From assembly GCF_000321225.1 (NCBI RefSeq), contig NW_004451652.1, forward strand, positions 401,102 to 465,101: a stretch of DNA of 64,000 nt. Direction: 5' to 3'. Positions within the stretch are counted from its first letter, which is position 1. The number at the start of each line of letters is the position of its first letter. This stretch comes from Odobenus rosmarus divergens (lineage: Eukaryota > Chordata > Mammalia > Carnivora > Odobenidae). Position numbers and translations under genes: made by a program. Shown piece by piece: positions 9,561 through 21,717 of this stretch. The notes below the pieces were generated by a model. That model was not told where the DNA came from. It did not search any database and saw only the letters and a list, made by a program, of their open reading frames with translations.

Positions 9561-11229
9561 TTCAACTGTAAATCCATGAGGGCAACTTTGTGGTTATGAA
9601 TTCTCTGGAGAGAGTCTCTGCTCCCTCCCACCCCCACTATATCCTCATCTATATCCTGGCTTGAGACAGATGAATTTCCTTGTTACCTCCTTATGCATAG
9701 CAGGTTTTATTTCTTCTTCACCTTTATACTGCTGATAAGAAATCTTACTAGATTTCTCACTTCGAACAAGTGCTAAATATTATTATCACCAGTCCCCCTG
9801 TATTCTATGCAACTTTAGAGAGAACTTAGGTGTCCAGGGTTGGGCAGAAGCTCTCACAGGAAAAAGGATTCCTTAGGCTGGCTTGTCTCCCATTTCCTAT
9901 GCAGCTGTTGGGGGCTCCACAAGTTCTTTTGTTGGTTTCTTAGTTTTTAACTGAGCAAATCTTTAAAATTACAACTATACATATATATTTACCATTTTAG
10001 TTGATTTTATCTAGAGAGTAGTTCAGGGTATCCAATGCCACTAGAAATGAAAGTTTAGACCTAATCCTTTTTATTTGTAATTTCACTTCCTTTGCAAAGT
10101 CATTATTTCTTACTAATTTCTGTGTTAGTGGGTGGCTCTATTACAAGCTGATAACACTGTACCCTTAAGGTGATGAGTCAGCTGTTTGGGGGTTAAAAGA
10201 AGAATTATACTTCCATCTGCTTGTCACTTAGGTTTTAAAGTAGATAATTTCATCTCCTGACTTAACAAAAAATCTATTCCTGTATTTCACAAGCAGATGA
10301 TAGCTATGAAAACATTCTATTTCTATTTTTTTTCTTATATTTTTTAAGCATCGTCAATATTTTGGCCGGGAAGGTGATCAGATCTCCCTTGATAGCAGAT
10401 ATGGCTTGCTTTTCCCATTGTTGTACTGACTTGTCACCACTTGAGTACCAAATGGAGACCATTTTAGGATTTGATGAAAGAGCACTGGATCTGGCCACTG
10501 TGTAGAAGAGAAAGTGTCTGTGAGAAAAAATTCCTGTCCATGTAGAGTCACAGATCAGATTCCTACAGGTCAATCTGAGATTCTACTGCTTTCTCGTCTC
10601 AGCTTTTACTTGAATATCTGTTGATGGCCATGGTTACTTTTCTAATTAAAAGTGGAAGGAAGAAAGAGAGGGAGGGAAGAAGGAAAGAAAAAGTTTTCCT
10701 AAAATTTTCAGTTATTCTTGTTTAATTATCAAATATATGTTGATTACTTACAAAGAAGCTGCATCAAGGCTTCTATAGAAATTCGTTACCTTAGCTCGAA
10801 ATATTTTCCCATATGCACCCACTCTACCCACCTACCCAAATGAAACAATCATCCTGGTTCTCATTCATGAGTAGATAGTAAAATCATGGAGGGCAAGAAC
10901 CATCTTTTCTTCCCCCCTTCCATCCCTTCCCCTCCCCTCCTTTCCTCTCCTTTTCTTTTCTTATTTTTCTTAAAGCTTGAGGACTTAGGAATTACAAAGT
11001 CTTCAATTAAGTTTTAATTCAATATCCGCTCCAGTGCTATCTCCTCTGGTTATACTCTCTGTGAGAAAATTTACCCTAAATACTGTATTACAGGGTAAGT
11101 ACAAGTTACCTATAGTTGATACCTTAGGTAAGGTTATTTATAGAGACTTCCTTATTCTACATAAATGACTTAGGGTTAGTTAATTAATAAAATGGTGTTA
11201 TTGATGCAATTGAAATGAATGGGATTTAA
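9561..11229. other. Mostly anonymous sequence
   Basis: No gene is recognised. The 89-codon minus-strand frame at 10304-10573 has no family resemblance. Purine-rich 10655-10693 and pyrimidine-rich 10903-10975 are low-complexity tracts. Confidence 0.5.
10903..10975. repeat. Polypyrimidine low-complexity tract
   Basis: An almost pure C/T strand made of TTCCC/CCTTT-type units. Confidence 0.85.
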
Positions 11230-11530
11230 ATTATGAGGGTGATTGGAATGGTGATACAGGACCCACCACCTTGGCCTGAACTAATATATAGGAGAAGACA
11301 CCCAGCCTAGCAGTGTGTGTCAGTGAAGCAGAACGCCAGGTTTGCACTCTGGTGGGCCTGCAGACTCCTCACCCCAGTGATGGGGATCAGACTACAGGAT
11401 CCAATATTGAGTACCCTTTGAAGTGGGCATTCTGTGCAAAAGGCTGCTGGCTATTTTTTAGGTCAGAGAGAACTCTGCACTTCAGACAGGTCACATTGGC
11501 TTACTAATAAACGTCTTTGCATTTGGCAAA
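11230..11530 (+). mobile_element. Candidate ERV-type solitary LTR
   Basis: The region is GC-richer than its surroundings and ends in 'ttactaataaacgtctttgcatttgg', a polyadenylation-signal arrangement typical of LTR R/U5 ends. 'aactaatatataggagaagacacc' upstream could be a degenerate TATA region. I cannot name the family and see no TSD, so this stays tentative. The 64-codon frame at 11313-11507 lies inside it. Confidence 0.35.
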
Positions 11531-12729
11531 AGGTGGTCTGAGATTTCTTTTATTGAAAGAGATCCCTTGGAAATGAGGCATAGGGTTGGGGACTATTGTT
11601 TCTGTTTCTTCCTCTAAATATTAGAGGTCTCCAAAAAGAACTGGACATTTATTAGACAGGCCAGCTGACTGGTTTGCAACACTTTAGTTTTATGGTTATT
11701 TACATTCCTGTTTACTTCCTTAGGTATCAGAAATTCTCTGAGAGCCAGATTCCAGAATATACCATGAGTAGCCATGATATTAGGGTGCTACTTTGACACA
11801 GCACATAGTAAGCTTTCAAAAAATCCAGTAGAGGCTTTTGAACTCTGTAAGTGATGGTGATAACACTTTTCTAAGAAAGAACTGGAAAAAAGAAAAGAAA
11901 CAGAGTACATTACTCTCCTACCTTTTCAAGGTTAAATTCCTCTTGGGTTTATCATTGTTTCCAATCCTTTCCCTTGACCTACCAGCACCACTATCTTCAG
12001 GCTAAGGAAAAATGATCACATGTCTATATTCACATGCAAAATGGTGACCCTTGTTTGGTGTTATATGAAACAAAGAGCCCAGTATTTGCAAATCATATAT
12101 CATTCATTGTTCTTTGGAAATTAGTTATACATGATTTATATTATAGCCAAAGCCACCTCTCTGTGTGCATGTGTGTGTGTTTCTTCTGTAAGTTGCCGTA
12201 TTAATTTTTCTGCGTAGGCATCCTCCTCCACTGTCACATATTCTTTCCCTGAAATCTTGCTGTGCTTTGCAGCAAATATGTTAAAAAGCTTTTGTTCTGA
12301 AAAAAGCCAACCATTGAGTAGGAGTGTGAATTCAAATGTTAAGGTCACCATGGGATCCCACAGTTATTTGGCTCAATAAGGTCTGTGTGACATCACACTT
12401 TTGTGAAATATCTTAGGAAAAAAAAGAGAGGGAGAGAGAGAGGCTAACACTTGCTGACTTTAAGTGCTGAAAGAACTTTTGTTTCTTGTCTAAATTCTCT
12501 CTCTCTCTCTCTCTCTTCTCCTCCAACCAAGGCGAAGAAGTATTTCCCAGTATTTTAAACTTATGTTATATAAAAATGGGATTGATTAATCCATCTTTGG
12601 AATATTAAACACTGACTGTTTCACCGAGTGGCTACTTTTACAGATTTTCCTCTCTTTCATGTGCTTTTTCAGAACATTTTTGAGGCAGATGTTAACTTTA
12701 CTCTTAGAACTAAGATATTGTAGATTTCT
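11531..12729. other. Anonymous sequence with CT microsatellite
   Basis: No gene is seen. A (CT)n run lies at about 12497-12517 and a GA-rich stretch at 12424-12443. The rest is not recognised. Confidence 0.5.
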
Positions 12730-13438
12730 TGTTTTTTTTTTTGTTATAAAAATAGACAACATAAAATTTACCATCTTAACCATTTTTAAGGGCAGTAATG
12801 TTAAATATAATTACATTGTTATGCAGTCAATCTCCAGAACTTTCTCATCTTACAAAACTGAATTAAAGAACAATTCTCCATTTCCCTCCCTCCCAGCATT
12901 CTGCTTTCTATCTTTATGAAGTTGGCTACACTAGATAGCTCATTTAAATGGAATGACCTGGTATTTCTCTTTTGTGACTGGTTTATTTTACTTGACATAA
13001 GTAAAGTTTCATCCATATTATAACATGTATCAGAATTTCCTTCTTTTTAAAGGCTGAGTAATATTCCATTGCAGACCACATTTTATTTATCCATTCATCT
13101 GTCACGGGACACTAGGGTTGCTTTTACCTATTGGCTGTTATGAATAGTGATGCTATGAACATGGGCATGCAAATATCTCTGTGAGATTCTGCTTTTAATT
13201 TTTTTGGGTATACACTGAGACAGTGGAATTGCTGGATTATGATAATTCTAACTTCTGAGGCACTGACATACTGTTTTCCATAGCAGCTATACCATTTTAT
13301 ATTCCTACCAACAGTTCATAAGGGTTCCAATTTCTGTGCACCCTTGCCCACACTTGTTATTTTTTGTTTATTTGTTTTTTTAACGGGTCTGAGGTGAAAT
13401 CAAATTATGGTTTTGATTTGCATTTAACTAATGATTAG

Positions 13439-13497
13439 TGTTTGTTAGCTATTAATATATCATCTTTCCATATGTTTGTTAGCTATTAATATATCAT
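13439..13497. repeat. 25-bp local tandem duplication
   Basis: TGTTTGTTAGCTATTAATAT and the next five bases (ATCAT) occur identically at 13439-13463 and 13473-13497, a 34-bp period, inside the L1. The L1 consensus has the unit once, so this is a private duplication. Confidence 0.85.
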
Positions 13498-13973
13498 ATT
13501 TGGAGAAATGTCTATTTAAGCCCTTTGCCCTTTATTCAACCATGTTATTTTGTTGTTGTTGTGCTATAGGAGTTCTTTATATGTTACAGATATTAACCCC
13601 TTATCAGATACATGATTTCCAAATAGTTTCTCTCATTCTGTAGGTTGCTTTTTCATTCCGTTGATTTGTGTCCTTTGATGAACAGAAATTTTTAAATATG
13701 ATATAGTATAATTTATCTATTTTTACTTTTGTATCCTATGCTTTTGGTGTCATATCCAGGACATCCTTCACAAATCCAATGTCATGAAGCTTTCCCCTTA
13801 TATTTTCTTATAAGAGTTTTATAGTTTTAGGATTTCTGTTTAGGTCTTTGATCCATTTTGCATTAGTTTTTGTATATGGTGTAATATAAAGCTACAATCT
13901 CATTATTTTGCATGTGGTTATCCAATTTTTCCAGCACCATTTGTTGAAGAGACTGTTCTTTGGTTTTGGAACC

Positions 13974-14075
13974 TATATTAGTTGGTTTGGGCTACCATAA
14001 CAAAATTAACCATAGACTGATTGGCTTAAACAACAGAAATTAATTTTGTCACAGTTTTGGATGCTGGAAGTCTGG
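13974..14075 (-). mobile_element. MaLR LTR fragment inside L1
   Basis: About 100 bases match the antisense 3' end of an MLT1/MST LTR ('attagttggtttgggctaccataac', 'ggcttaaacaacagaaat', 'cacagttttggatgctggaagtc'). L1 sequence resumes on the right with 'tttcattggtctatatgtct'. The rest of the LTR is absent. Confidence 0.75.
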
Positions 14076-14155
14076 GTTCTTTATTTCATTGGTCTATATG
14101 TCTCATTTCTTGCATTTTTGCTTTGTTGTCATAACTGTAAATTTCAGTACCTCTT

Positions 14156-14762
14156 CTTTATATCTGAAAAAGGAATAAAAGTTTACTTGGGAATTTAAAA
14201 ATATAAGGTAAACAGGTATTGTGAAAATTCTTAGTAACTGGCTTAATTTCAAAGTGTATTTTCTTGATAACATTGCAATATATTTTTTGACTTCTCAGGA
14301 ATGCCTGTTACTAAATAAGTTCTGCTTTAATTTTATCAAAATATACTCTTGGATTAATTTATTCAAACTTCATAACTATATTAACTGTGTTCTAGCATAA
14401 TCCCCATTTTGACTTAGTTATTTTTATGTTAATCTTGTTTCTAAGTATTATAGAAAGCACATTATATGTTTTTAAAAGTAGATCTTACCTAAAGTTTTAA
14501 GCATTTACTTACATTTTTTTCAACATTTAAATTTTAGTTTACCTATAGCTTGTAAACAGACAATCATTGCTTTTCCCTTGTATGTACTTAAAATAAATAC
14601 AAGCTAAGTCACAGAGTAGCTAGGTATGAAATGTCATTAGGCTCCTTTTCTTCTAGCCACCCGATACCTGATAGTACATAATCAAAGAACTATCAAAATA
14701 GAAAACATTGAACAAATGTGGGAGCAAAGGAAAGAAAACAAAAGAGCCTGCTCTGAAGGAAA
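14156..14762. other. Anonymous AT-rich sequence
   Basis: No gene or recognised repeat is seen. Confidence 0.5.
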
Positions 14763-14772
14763 CTTTTGATTC

Positions 14773-15296
14773 CCTCCCTGGAGAGGGTATGTGCTATGGT
14801 GAGCGCTGTGAATTGTGTAAGACTGTTGAATCACAGACTTGTACCTCTGAAACAAATAATACATTATATGTTTAAAAAAAAAGAAGAAGAAGAAGAAGAA
14901 GATAACAGGAAGGGAAGAATGAAGGGGGGGAAATCGGAGGGGGAGACAAACCACGAGAGACTATGGACCCTGAGATACAAACTGAGGGTTCTAGAGGGAA
15001 GGGGGGTGGGGGGATGGGTTAGGCTGGTGATGGGTATTAAAAAGAGGGCACATACTGCATGGAGCACTCAGTGTTATATGCAAACAATGAATCATGGAAC
15101 ACTACATCAAAAACTAATGATGTAATGTATGATGATTAACATAATAATAAAAAAAGTAAAAAAAAAAGGAAGGCACATATTGCATGGAGCACTGGGTGTT
15201 ATATGAAAACAATGAAGCATGGATCACTACATCAAAAACTAATGATGTATGGTGACTAACATATCATAATAAAATAAAATTAAAAAACAAACAAAC
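14773..15296 (+). mobile_element. Carnivore L1 3' UTR ends, partly duplicated
   Basis: Carnivore-type L1 3' UTR sequence runs 'tatggtgagcgctgtgaattgtg', an A-run plus (GAA)n at about 14872-14900, then 'gatgggtattaaaaagagggcac' and 'gcatggagcactcagtgtta' to an A-rich end near 15168. The terminal ~110 bases ('ggcacatattgcatggagcactgggtg' to 'aaaataaaattaaaaaac') then repeat at about 15173-15296. The 119-codon frame at 14766-15125 is made of this and is not a gene. Confidence 0.85.
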
Positions 15297-16011
15297 AGTA
15301 TGAGGTTTTCCAAAATAATTAAAATTAGAATTACCATATGATCCTGCAATTCCACTTCTGAATATATATCCAAAGGAAATGAAAACAAGGTTTTGAAGAC
15401 ATATATGCACTTCTATGTTTATTGCACCATCATTCACAGTAGCCAGTAAAAGCAAACAACCTAAGTGTCTGTCAATGGATGGCATATAAACACAATGGAA
15501 TATTATTCAGCCATTATAAAGAGAAATTGTGCCATTTGCAACAATATGGATTGATCTTGGATTTATGCTAAGTGAGATTAGTCAGAGAGAGACAAATACT
15601 GTACTACACTTACCTGTGGAATCTAAAAAAGCCCAACTTGTGAAAATGGAAAGCAGAATGGTGGTCACCAGGGGCTGGGAGGGTGGAGGATTGGGGGAAA
15701 TTTAGTTAAGGTACAAACTTTCAACTTAATAGACAAAGAAGTCCTGGAGACCAAATGTGCAGCATAGTGATTATAGACAACAATACTGTTTTATAAACTT
15801 CAAACTTACTAAAAGACTAAATCTCAATTGTTCCCACTACAAAAAAGAAATGATAATGTGACATGATACAGATGTTAACTAACACAGTGGAAGTAATCAT
15901 ATTGCAACGTATATAACATGTATCAAATCGACATACTGTATACCTAGTACTTACCTAATGTTATATGTCAATTATATTTTTAAAATAATTAATTAATTAA
16001 TTTTAAAAAAC
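15297..16011 (+). mobile_element. Older L1 LINE, ORF2 C-terminus and 3' UTR
   Basis: Sense L1 sequence: 'attaccatatgatcctgcaattccac', 'caatggaatattattcagccat', 'gtggtcaccaggggctgggagg' and a tail of AATTAATTAATTTTAAAAAA. CTTTTGATTC at 16012-16021 matches 14763-14772, so the TSD encloses this copy together with the younger 3' ends at 14773-15296. Confidence 0.85.
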
Positions 16012-16369
16012 CTTTTGATTCTAAGAAATAAGGGATAAGTTTATGGAGCACATATTCAAATTTTCTTTGTAATTTCTTATAAGGAGAACATCTTTCGATG
16101 TAATAAACCAGTATTAGTAAACTAGAAAGAAATATAATATCAAATGGAACCAGCAAAATGCTAATTTCACTATAAAAATATCTTTCAAAAATATGTCTCT
16201 TGTAATTATAGCTATATTTAAAGTTATGAAATGTATGCCTAACTCAACCTATGTGCTAAAGCAGACCCCAGTCCCAGCACTAACTTTTCAAACCTCTGTG
16301 TCTTTATTCAGGTTTTCTCTTGAGAAAGTTGAAGATGAAAGTAGCATTGTCATTTGAGCACAGCAGAAA

Positions 16370-16550
16370 CAGCACAGGCTGGGGTATGAATCCTTGCTCT
16401 GCCATTTATTAAATGTAGTGCCTTAGACTAGTTATCTCATCTCTCTGAGCTTCCATTTCCTTACCTGCTTGCAACCTTGTAACAAAGAGATTATTTTCTT
16501 AAAGAAGTTAGCAAATGATAAGAATTAAAAATAAATAGCTATTATGGCTG
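16370..16550 (+). mobile_element. MIR SINE
   Basis: MIR blocks are visible: 'gggtatgaatccttgctctgcca', 'gactagttatctcatctctctgagcttcc' and a degraded tail. The ends are blurred. Confidence 0.7.
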
Positions 16551-16680
16551 ATGCAAAAACCTAAAACTCTGTATTTATGCTAAATATGGAGATATGTCAC
16601 TGGGCAGGGACTGTGGTTAACCTTGTATCTGTAGAGTTTGTACAGTTGCTCATGGCCTTTAAAAAAAATACATTTTCTTG

Positions 16681-16890
16681 GGACACCTGGGTGGCTCAGT
16701 CGGTTAAGCATTTGCCTTCAGCTCAGGTCATGATCCTGCAGTCCTGGGATCGAGTCCCGCGTCGGGCTTCTTGCTCGGCAGGGAACCTGCTTCTCTCTCT
16801 GCCTGCCGCTCGCCCTGCTTGGGCTCTCTCTGTCTCTTGTTCTTCTCTAGCCAAAACAAAAAAGAAAATCTTAAAAAAAAAAAAAAGTTA
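16681..16890 (+). mobile_element. Can-SINE (SINEC), full length
   Basis: Head GGACACCTGGGTGGCTCAG, tRNA-related part, 'gggaacctgcttctctctctgcc' and an A-tail. The TSD is 18 bp (AAAAAATACATTTTCTTG) at 16663-16680 and 16891-16908, perfect. The frame at 16577-16891 reads through this SINE and is not a gene. Confidence 0.96.
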
Positions 16891-16908
16891 AAAAAATACA
16901 TTTTCTTG

Positions 16909-17595
16909 TTATGTAAGCTTGTAATATGTTAGAAATCTTTAAAAGTTGCTTTAACAATGTAGAGGCAAATGCAATTTGCCTAGAAGTCCTCTCTTGCTAG
17001 GCATCCCTCACTTAATATGAAGTGGTGGTATAACTTAGTTATTTCCTAATCTCTGATGTACTTGTCCAGCTGGGAAAATTTCAAGGTTGTTTGAGTCTAG
17101 ATGCATTGCAGAATTGAGTATGTTTGGAGCCAACTCTAAGGGTTACTGTTCACTATGGGGGTGAGGACTTGTAATTGTTTCTCTGTGGCCCAGACAGATT
17201 TTGAGTTCAAGAAGCCCTTAGGGTATTTGCCTAGTACCCCACTTTAGTGACTTCTTTTTTGTTTTGGCTAGAGAAGAACAAGCATACCTCAAATAATTCT
17301 GTAGAGTGATCCAAATCACTGGAGATTTCTAAGTACTGAAAGTAAGAAACATAAAAATATAAAATATTACTTTCAATATAACTGTAGCCTGCACAAATTT
17401 CCCTCAGTTACTTTCTGCTGGTGGCAGAACAAAGTTAGGAACATCTCAGTAGGGCATGTTTTACAAGTGCCACCTCTGTTTTTCTTTAATATGGCTTCTT
17501 GAAAAAGTATATGGAGACAGAAGAGATTAATGTAAGTATTTAGTTTATTTTTGATGGAAAGAAAGAGAATCATTCCTTTAAAATTTTCTTTCCTT
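16909..17595. other. Anonymous sequence
   Basis: No gene or recognised repeat is seen. Confidence 0.5.
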
Positions 17596-17759
17596 GGGAC
17601 ACTTGGGTGGCTCCGTTGGTTAAGCATCTGCCTTCCTTCAGCTCAGGTCATGATCCCAGGGTCCTGGAAGAGAGCCCCACATCGGACTCCCTGCTCAGGG
17701 TTGAACCTGCTTCTTCCCTCTGTTGCTCTCTTTCTCTCTCTCAAATAAATAAAAATCTT
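17596..17759 (+). mobile_element. Can-SINE (SINEC), shortened CT region
   Basis: Head GGGACACTTGGGTGGCTCCG and tRNA-like half with a small CCTTCCTT duplication, then a short CT region and AAATAAATAAAAATCTTA tail. The imperfect TSD is AAAATTTTCTTT left against AAAATTCTTTTT right. Confidence 0.92.
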
Positions 17760-17773
17760 AAAATTCTTTTTCT

Positions 17774-18696
17774 TTTCTCTATCATCTGAAGTTCCATGTA
17801 AATGTCAGTGGCTACACATACAGTAATTTGAGAACCTTGAGGGTAGGCTAATGAATACACATTAAGTCTATCATCTATATCTATTATATAGTGAATCATT
17901 TTCAAAATGGAGCTGGATTCTTGACACTTTTATTGGTACAAAATAAAGTGTGTATCCATATCTGAAAATATAATTGAGCCTTTTCCCCCCCCTTAATCCC
18001 TCAGGGTACGTTGTTTCAATATCTTCTAAGGAAATTATAAGAGTGAGGAGTAAAGTAAGTGGCTGGCCATTATATGTTCCTATAGATGCCAGTAATTTCA
18101 TTTTACTAGCTTAAGTGCTTTAAAAAGGGAAAGTCAGAGTAAAATCTCTTTTTCCACTCATTGCTCCTTTGGGAGACAGTTGTTATTTCTTAAGCATTTT
18201 TGCATTTCACTGTAAAAAAAAAAGATCTGATAAGAAATCATTTATTCATTTAGAGGAAGGCATGCACCCTGGGTTGTTTTTCTGGTCATGACGATAGATT
18301 TCTGCTGATCCATGCACACCCTCCTGCCCTGTTCCCATTATGAAATAATGGCTTTTATTTATAATGTGACTAACCAGGGTTGGGGTCCATTCTGAAACCA
18401 CGGAACAAAATGAAGCCATTGGCCTAAATATGGACTGAACCCTGGACATTGACCATATTAATATTTTAATCAACGTGGAAACTACCAGAAGCTTGTAATT
18501 AGAATAGTCCTAAATGACATAATGTAGCAGATAACACTTAACATCATTATGATTAAAATGCCCATTAGTGAAATAAAATATAAAAAAACAGCCTACTCTT
18601 AAATCAGTATTGGTACCTTACTTCCTTTTGATATTAATAAATTATTTGATTAACTGTTATAATAATAACAACAATTTAGTGTTTCTTTTAGGCTAG
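17774..18696. other. Anonymous sequence
   Basis: No gene or recognised repeat is seen. The minus-strand frames of about 75 codons have no family resemblance. Confidence 0.5.
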
Positions 18697-19069
18697 TTTT
18701 GTGGGTTGAATTCTGTCTCCTACATCCTAGTCCCCAGTTCATATGTTGAAGTCTTAACCCCCAGTATCTCATCATGTCACTGTATTTAAAGAGCCTTTAA
18801 AGAGGTAATGGAATTTAAGTGAAGTCATTGGGGTAAGCCCTCATTCAGTATAACTGATGCCCTAATAAGAAGAGGCGAGTGTGATGCTGACACAAAGGGA
18901 GGAGTCCATGAAGACTCTGGGAGAGTGAGCCGAGGAGAGAGGCTTCCGAAGGAACCAGCCCGTCAACACCTTCATTTTGGACTCCTCGTCTCTAGAATTG
19001 TGAGAAATTAATGTTGTTTAAGCCACCCAGTCAATGGAATTTTATTATGGCAGCCCTAGCAAACTGATA
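18697..19069 (+). mobile_element. MLT1/MST-like MaLR solitary LTR
   Basis: The plus-strand LTR layout is clear: 'gtgggttgaattctgtctcc', 'catatgttgaagtcttaaccccc', 'ccctaataagaagagg', 'ttttggactcctcgtctctagaattgtgagaaatt', 'gtttaagccacccagtc' and 'agcaaactgataaa'. No internal region is present. Confidence 0.88.
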
Positions 19070-19215
19070 AAGAAAACACTGTGCTAAGTGTTTTACATTC
19101 ATTTTCTCTGTTAGTTTTCATAATAATCTTTGGCATACATGCTATTATTATCCCTACTTTGCAAATGAAGGATCTTAGGATAAGATCATTTTTAAGGTCT
19201 AATGAATAGAAAAGC
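19070..19215 (-). mobile_element. MIR SINE fragment
   Basis: Antisense MIR: 'actgtgctaagtgttttacattcattttc' to 'ctattattatccctactttgcaaatgaagg'. Confidence 0.75.
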
Positions 19216-19299
19216 CAAAGTGAGAACCATTGCAAATGCATTCTTGGATGTATTGCCCTGCCCCTACCATCTGTCACGTGATACAGGCTGTAGCACAAA

Positions 19300-19410
19300 T
19301 GGGGAATTTGAGACTCGTCTGAGACTCCTGAGTGTCTTGTCTAAGATCACTCTGCCATCAAGTGCCAGAGTCAGAATCCCATGTCAGATGTGTCTGACTC
19401 CATGATTGCA
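19300..19410 (-). mobile_element. MIR SINE fragment (second)
   Basis: A second antisense MIR segment: 'gagactcctgagtgtcttgtctaagatcac' to 'ccagagtcagaatccc' and 'gtgtctgactcc'. It overlaps in consensus space with the preceding MIR, so it is a separate copy or a duplication. Confidence 0.65.
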
Positions 19411-20524
19411 AATCATAACCATCAAACTATCCTGCCTTTATTGCCTTTTGCCTGGAGGAAAAGACCTATCTCTTAATTGATTTTTGGATCTTTAGAGCCT
19501 AGCATAATGCTTGAACAAAATTAAAATTGATGAAAATAACCTACTTTGTTCTGCTTACTTTAGTGCACCATTTGAAATTCTAATAATTATTCATTATTAC
19601 TTAGAACTGAGGGGAAGAAAAAGGTCTAAAAGGAAATCACAAACAGCATAGTCATTTTCTTCTGATAAAAGCAATAGTTTATGACATTGACCAGCTATTT
19701 TGTATTTTAGTAATATTCACAAAAGGATCAGACTTTAGTTAAATGGTATTACATGGTTGAATGATTGTCCTTGAGCTATTTGGTTATTTTATCTTCTACC
19801 TCATTAGGCTTCTATTTTTTGTGTCCACGAAAAGGCAATAACATTTTATTTTAGCTTGCTCAGTAGAGGTTTTATGAAAATTACTGAGTAAAATGGGAGT
19901 TGGAAAACAATTTTAATTTAATTGAAGAAACATAATGGGGGAAAAATTCAAATAACCTAAAAGCAATTGTATTTGATTATTAAGTGACCCATTTAAACCC
20001 AGCACATTTATACAGCATATCTTTAGAAGTATCACCTTTTTAAACCATTCTGTCATATTTTAAAACACATTATCATGAACAACAACAAAAATTCATGCAA
20101 ATTCCAGGCAGATCCAGAGAGATATAAAGGTAGATATTTTAGTTATCTGAAATTTGCTTTTCTGGTAAACTCCACTCTTAAGAACTTGTCTGAAAACCAC
20201 AAGTTTGCAAATACAAGACTTAGGCTTCAAAAGTAGACTTCAGAGTCCTTGTGTTAAAATTCCTGTGCTCGCAGAGAAGGTACACTAGGTCCTTGGCCAG
20301 AACATATTTCCTCCTAACACATCTAGCAAATTGTTTATTTGCTTTTCCTAGCTCACTACTTGTTAGAAGCAGCAAATTAAAAAGGAAGGCTTGGGGTATT
20401 ACTAAACACAAATCAATTGTTAACAAGAAACAGGGCTTCAACACAGAAAGAAATTTAAAAAAGGTAAATTTAAAACATTGTTTAATGTCAAATGGCAAGA
20501 AGGTGGCAATGTAGAAAGAGTATA
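19411..20524. other. Anonymous AT-rich sequence
   Basis: No gene is recognised. The 104-codon minus-strand frame at 20220-20534 has no motif or family I know, and an opposing frame of similar length overlaps it. Confidence 0.5.
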
Positions 20525-20660
20525 GCTTTTGCACACAAACTGTACCTGTTTAACATCTCAGTGTCCATTTTATCAAGTATAAAATGAAATAATATAATCT
20601 AATTCCTAGAGTGGTGCAGGGATTAAATGAAATAATGTGAGCAAAATGTTTCATTCTCAG
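20525..20660 (+). mobile_element. MIR SINE, diverged
   Basis: A weak MIR order: 'ttaacatctcagtgtccattttatcaagtataaaatg', then 'gtgcagggattaaatgaaataatgtgagc'. Confidence 0.55.
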
Positions 20661-20849
20661 GTCCAAAAGCACATCTCTGTATACACTTCAATAGTTTTCA
20701 CAACTCAATAGATGCTAAAGTAGTTCATGCTCATAATAATGACTGATACTGGATTGTTATGAAAATATTAAAGCTATACCCAGTATATTCTACTTAAGAA
20801 TTTATCCCAATATGTATTTCATGTTAGAAAACACATCAGAATGATTACT

Positions 20850-21205
20850 GTTGGAGTCATCTATGGAATGGGCTACTTGTTCCATTTTTCTCTTTGGTTC
20901 CTGACACCACCTATCTGGGGACACTGAGTACAGTGTCTTCCTTCCAGGACTCAAGATGACAGGGCAGTTCATATCTCAAATGTTGCCAAACCACCAACAC
21001 TAAGGAAACAAGCTCTGGAAAGTCTCACACCGGCAATTAAATGCTCTAGCCCAGAAGTGACACATTGCTTCCACGCACGAATGCATCATTGTCATATGGG
21101 CTCATCCAGCCACAAGGGGCCAAGATACGGAGTTTTGCTCTCTGCCCAGAAGGTGGAGGACTGGAAATATTGGGGAACAGCCATATGACTAAACTCAAAA
21201 GAGAC
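20850..21205. mobile_element. Unnamed dispersed-repeat-like segment
   Basis: Phrases such as 'ggacactgagtacagtgtcttccttccagg', 'tcacaccggcaattaaatgctc', 'agcccagaagtgacacattgcttcc' and 'ggaaatattggggaacagcc' are ones I associate with a mammalian interspersed repeat that I cannot name. Divergence is moderate. Confidence 0.35.
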
Positions 21206-21717
21206 TGAGGGATAAACAAAGTTTCCAGTATATTTATTTGAAGAAGAAATGTCAGAATGGATCAGACTGGATGCTAACATTCATCTATGAAAAAGATCTG
21301 TCCCATTGCCATCTTATTTGTTTAAAATGGAGAATATCTATTTTTAGTTTTTGGATTATTGATGCTAGCTTTCCAAAGAACACTTACCCGTGTCCGAGCT
21401 GAGAAGCTGTAATTAGAAAGTTGCTTGGTGGTTGCCAAGCCAGATCAGATCACAAGTGTTAGATAATTTAGAGGAATGATTCATCCATGTTCTGATAAAG
21501 CCTAATGAACTATCCTTGCCTCCTGACTGAGAACACTTCTCTAGGAGTAGTAATGCTAGATTCAGTGTCTTTCCTTGTTAGATCATGGTAAATAATCATC
21601 AGCAAATTTTATATTTCTGACTTCTGTTTTTACTTTCCTCAACCTGCTCCATCTTTTTTAGACAGGTTTCCTTCAAGTGTATTAATACCTTTTCTGAGAC
21701 CCCATTCCAGCCCTGTT
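21206..21717. other. Anonymous sequence
   Basis: No gene or recognised repeat is seen. Confidence 0.5.

Larger units (their letters stand above)
12730..14155 (-). mobile_element. L1 LINE, 3' end and ORF2 C-terminal region
   Basis: Starting from a T-run (complement of the poly-A tail) this reads antisense through an L1 3' UTR and the ORF2 C-terminal coding region: 'aaaggctgagtaatattccattg', 'tttatttatccattcatctgtc', 'ttctcccattctgtaggttgctttttca'-like sequence and 'ccagcaccatttgttgaagagactgt'. Many stops and indels show it is an old, dead copy. It contains a MaLR LTR fragment (13974-14075) and a local 25-bp duplication (13439-13497). Confidence 0.88.

Noticed and set aside
14766..15125. 119-codon plus-strand open frame with lysine/glutamate run
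   Set aside because: It is made of carnivore L1 3' UTR sequence; the K/E run is the (GAA)n-bearing A-run.
20220..20534. 104-codon minus-strand frame with hydrophobic stretches
   Set aside because: No family resemblance, and an 87-codon frame overlaps it on the other strand. Hydrophobicity follows from T-rich codons.
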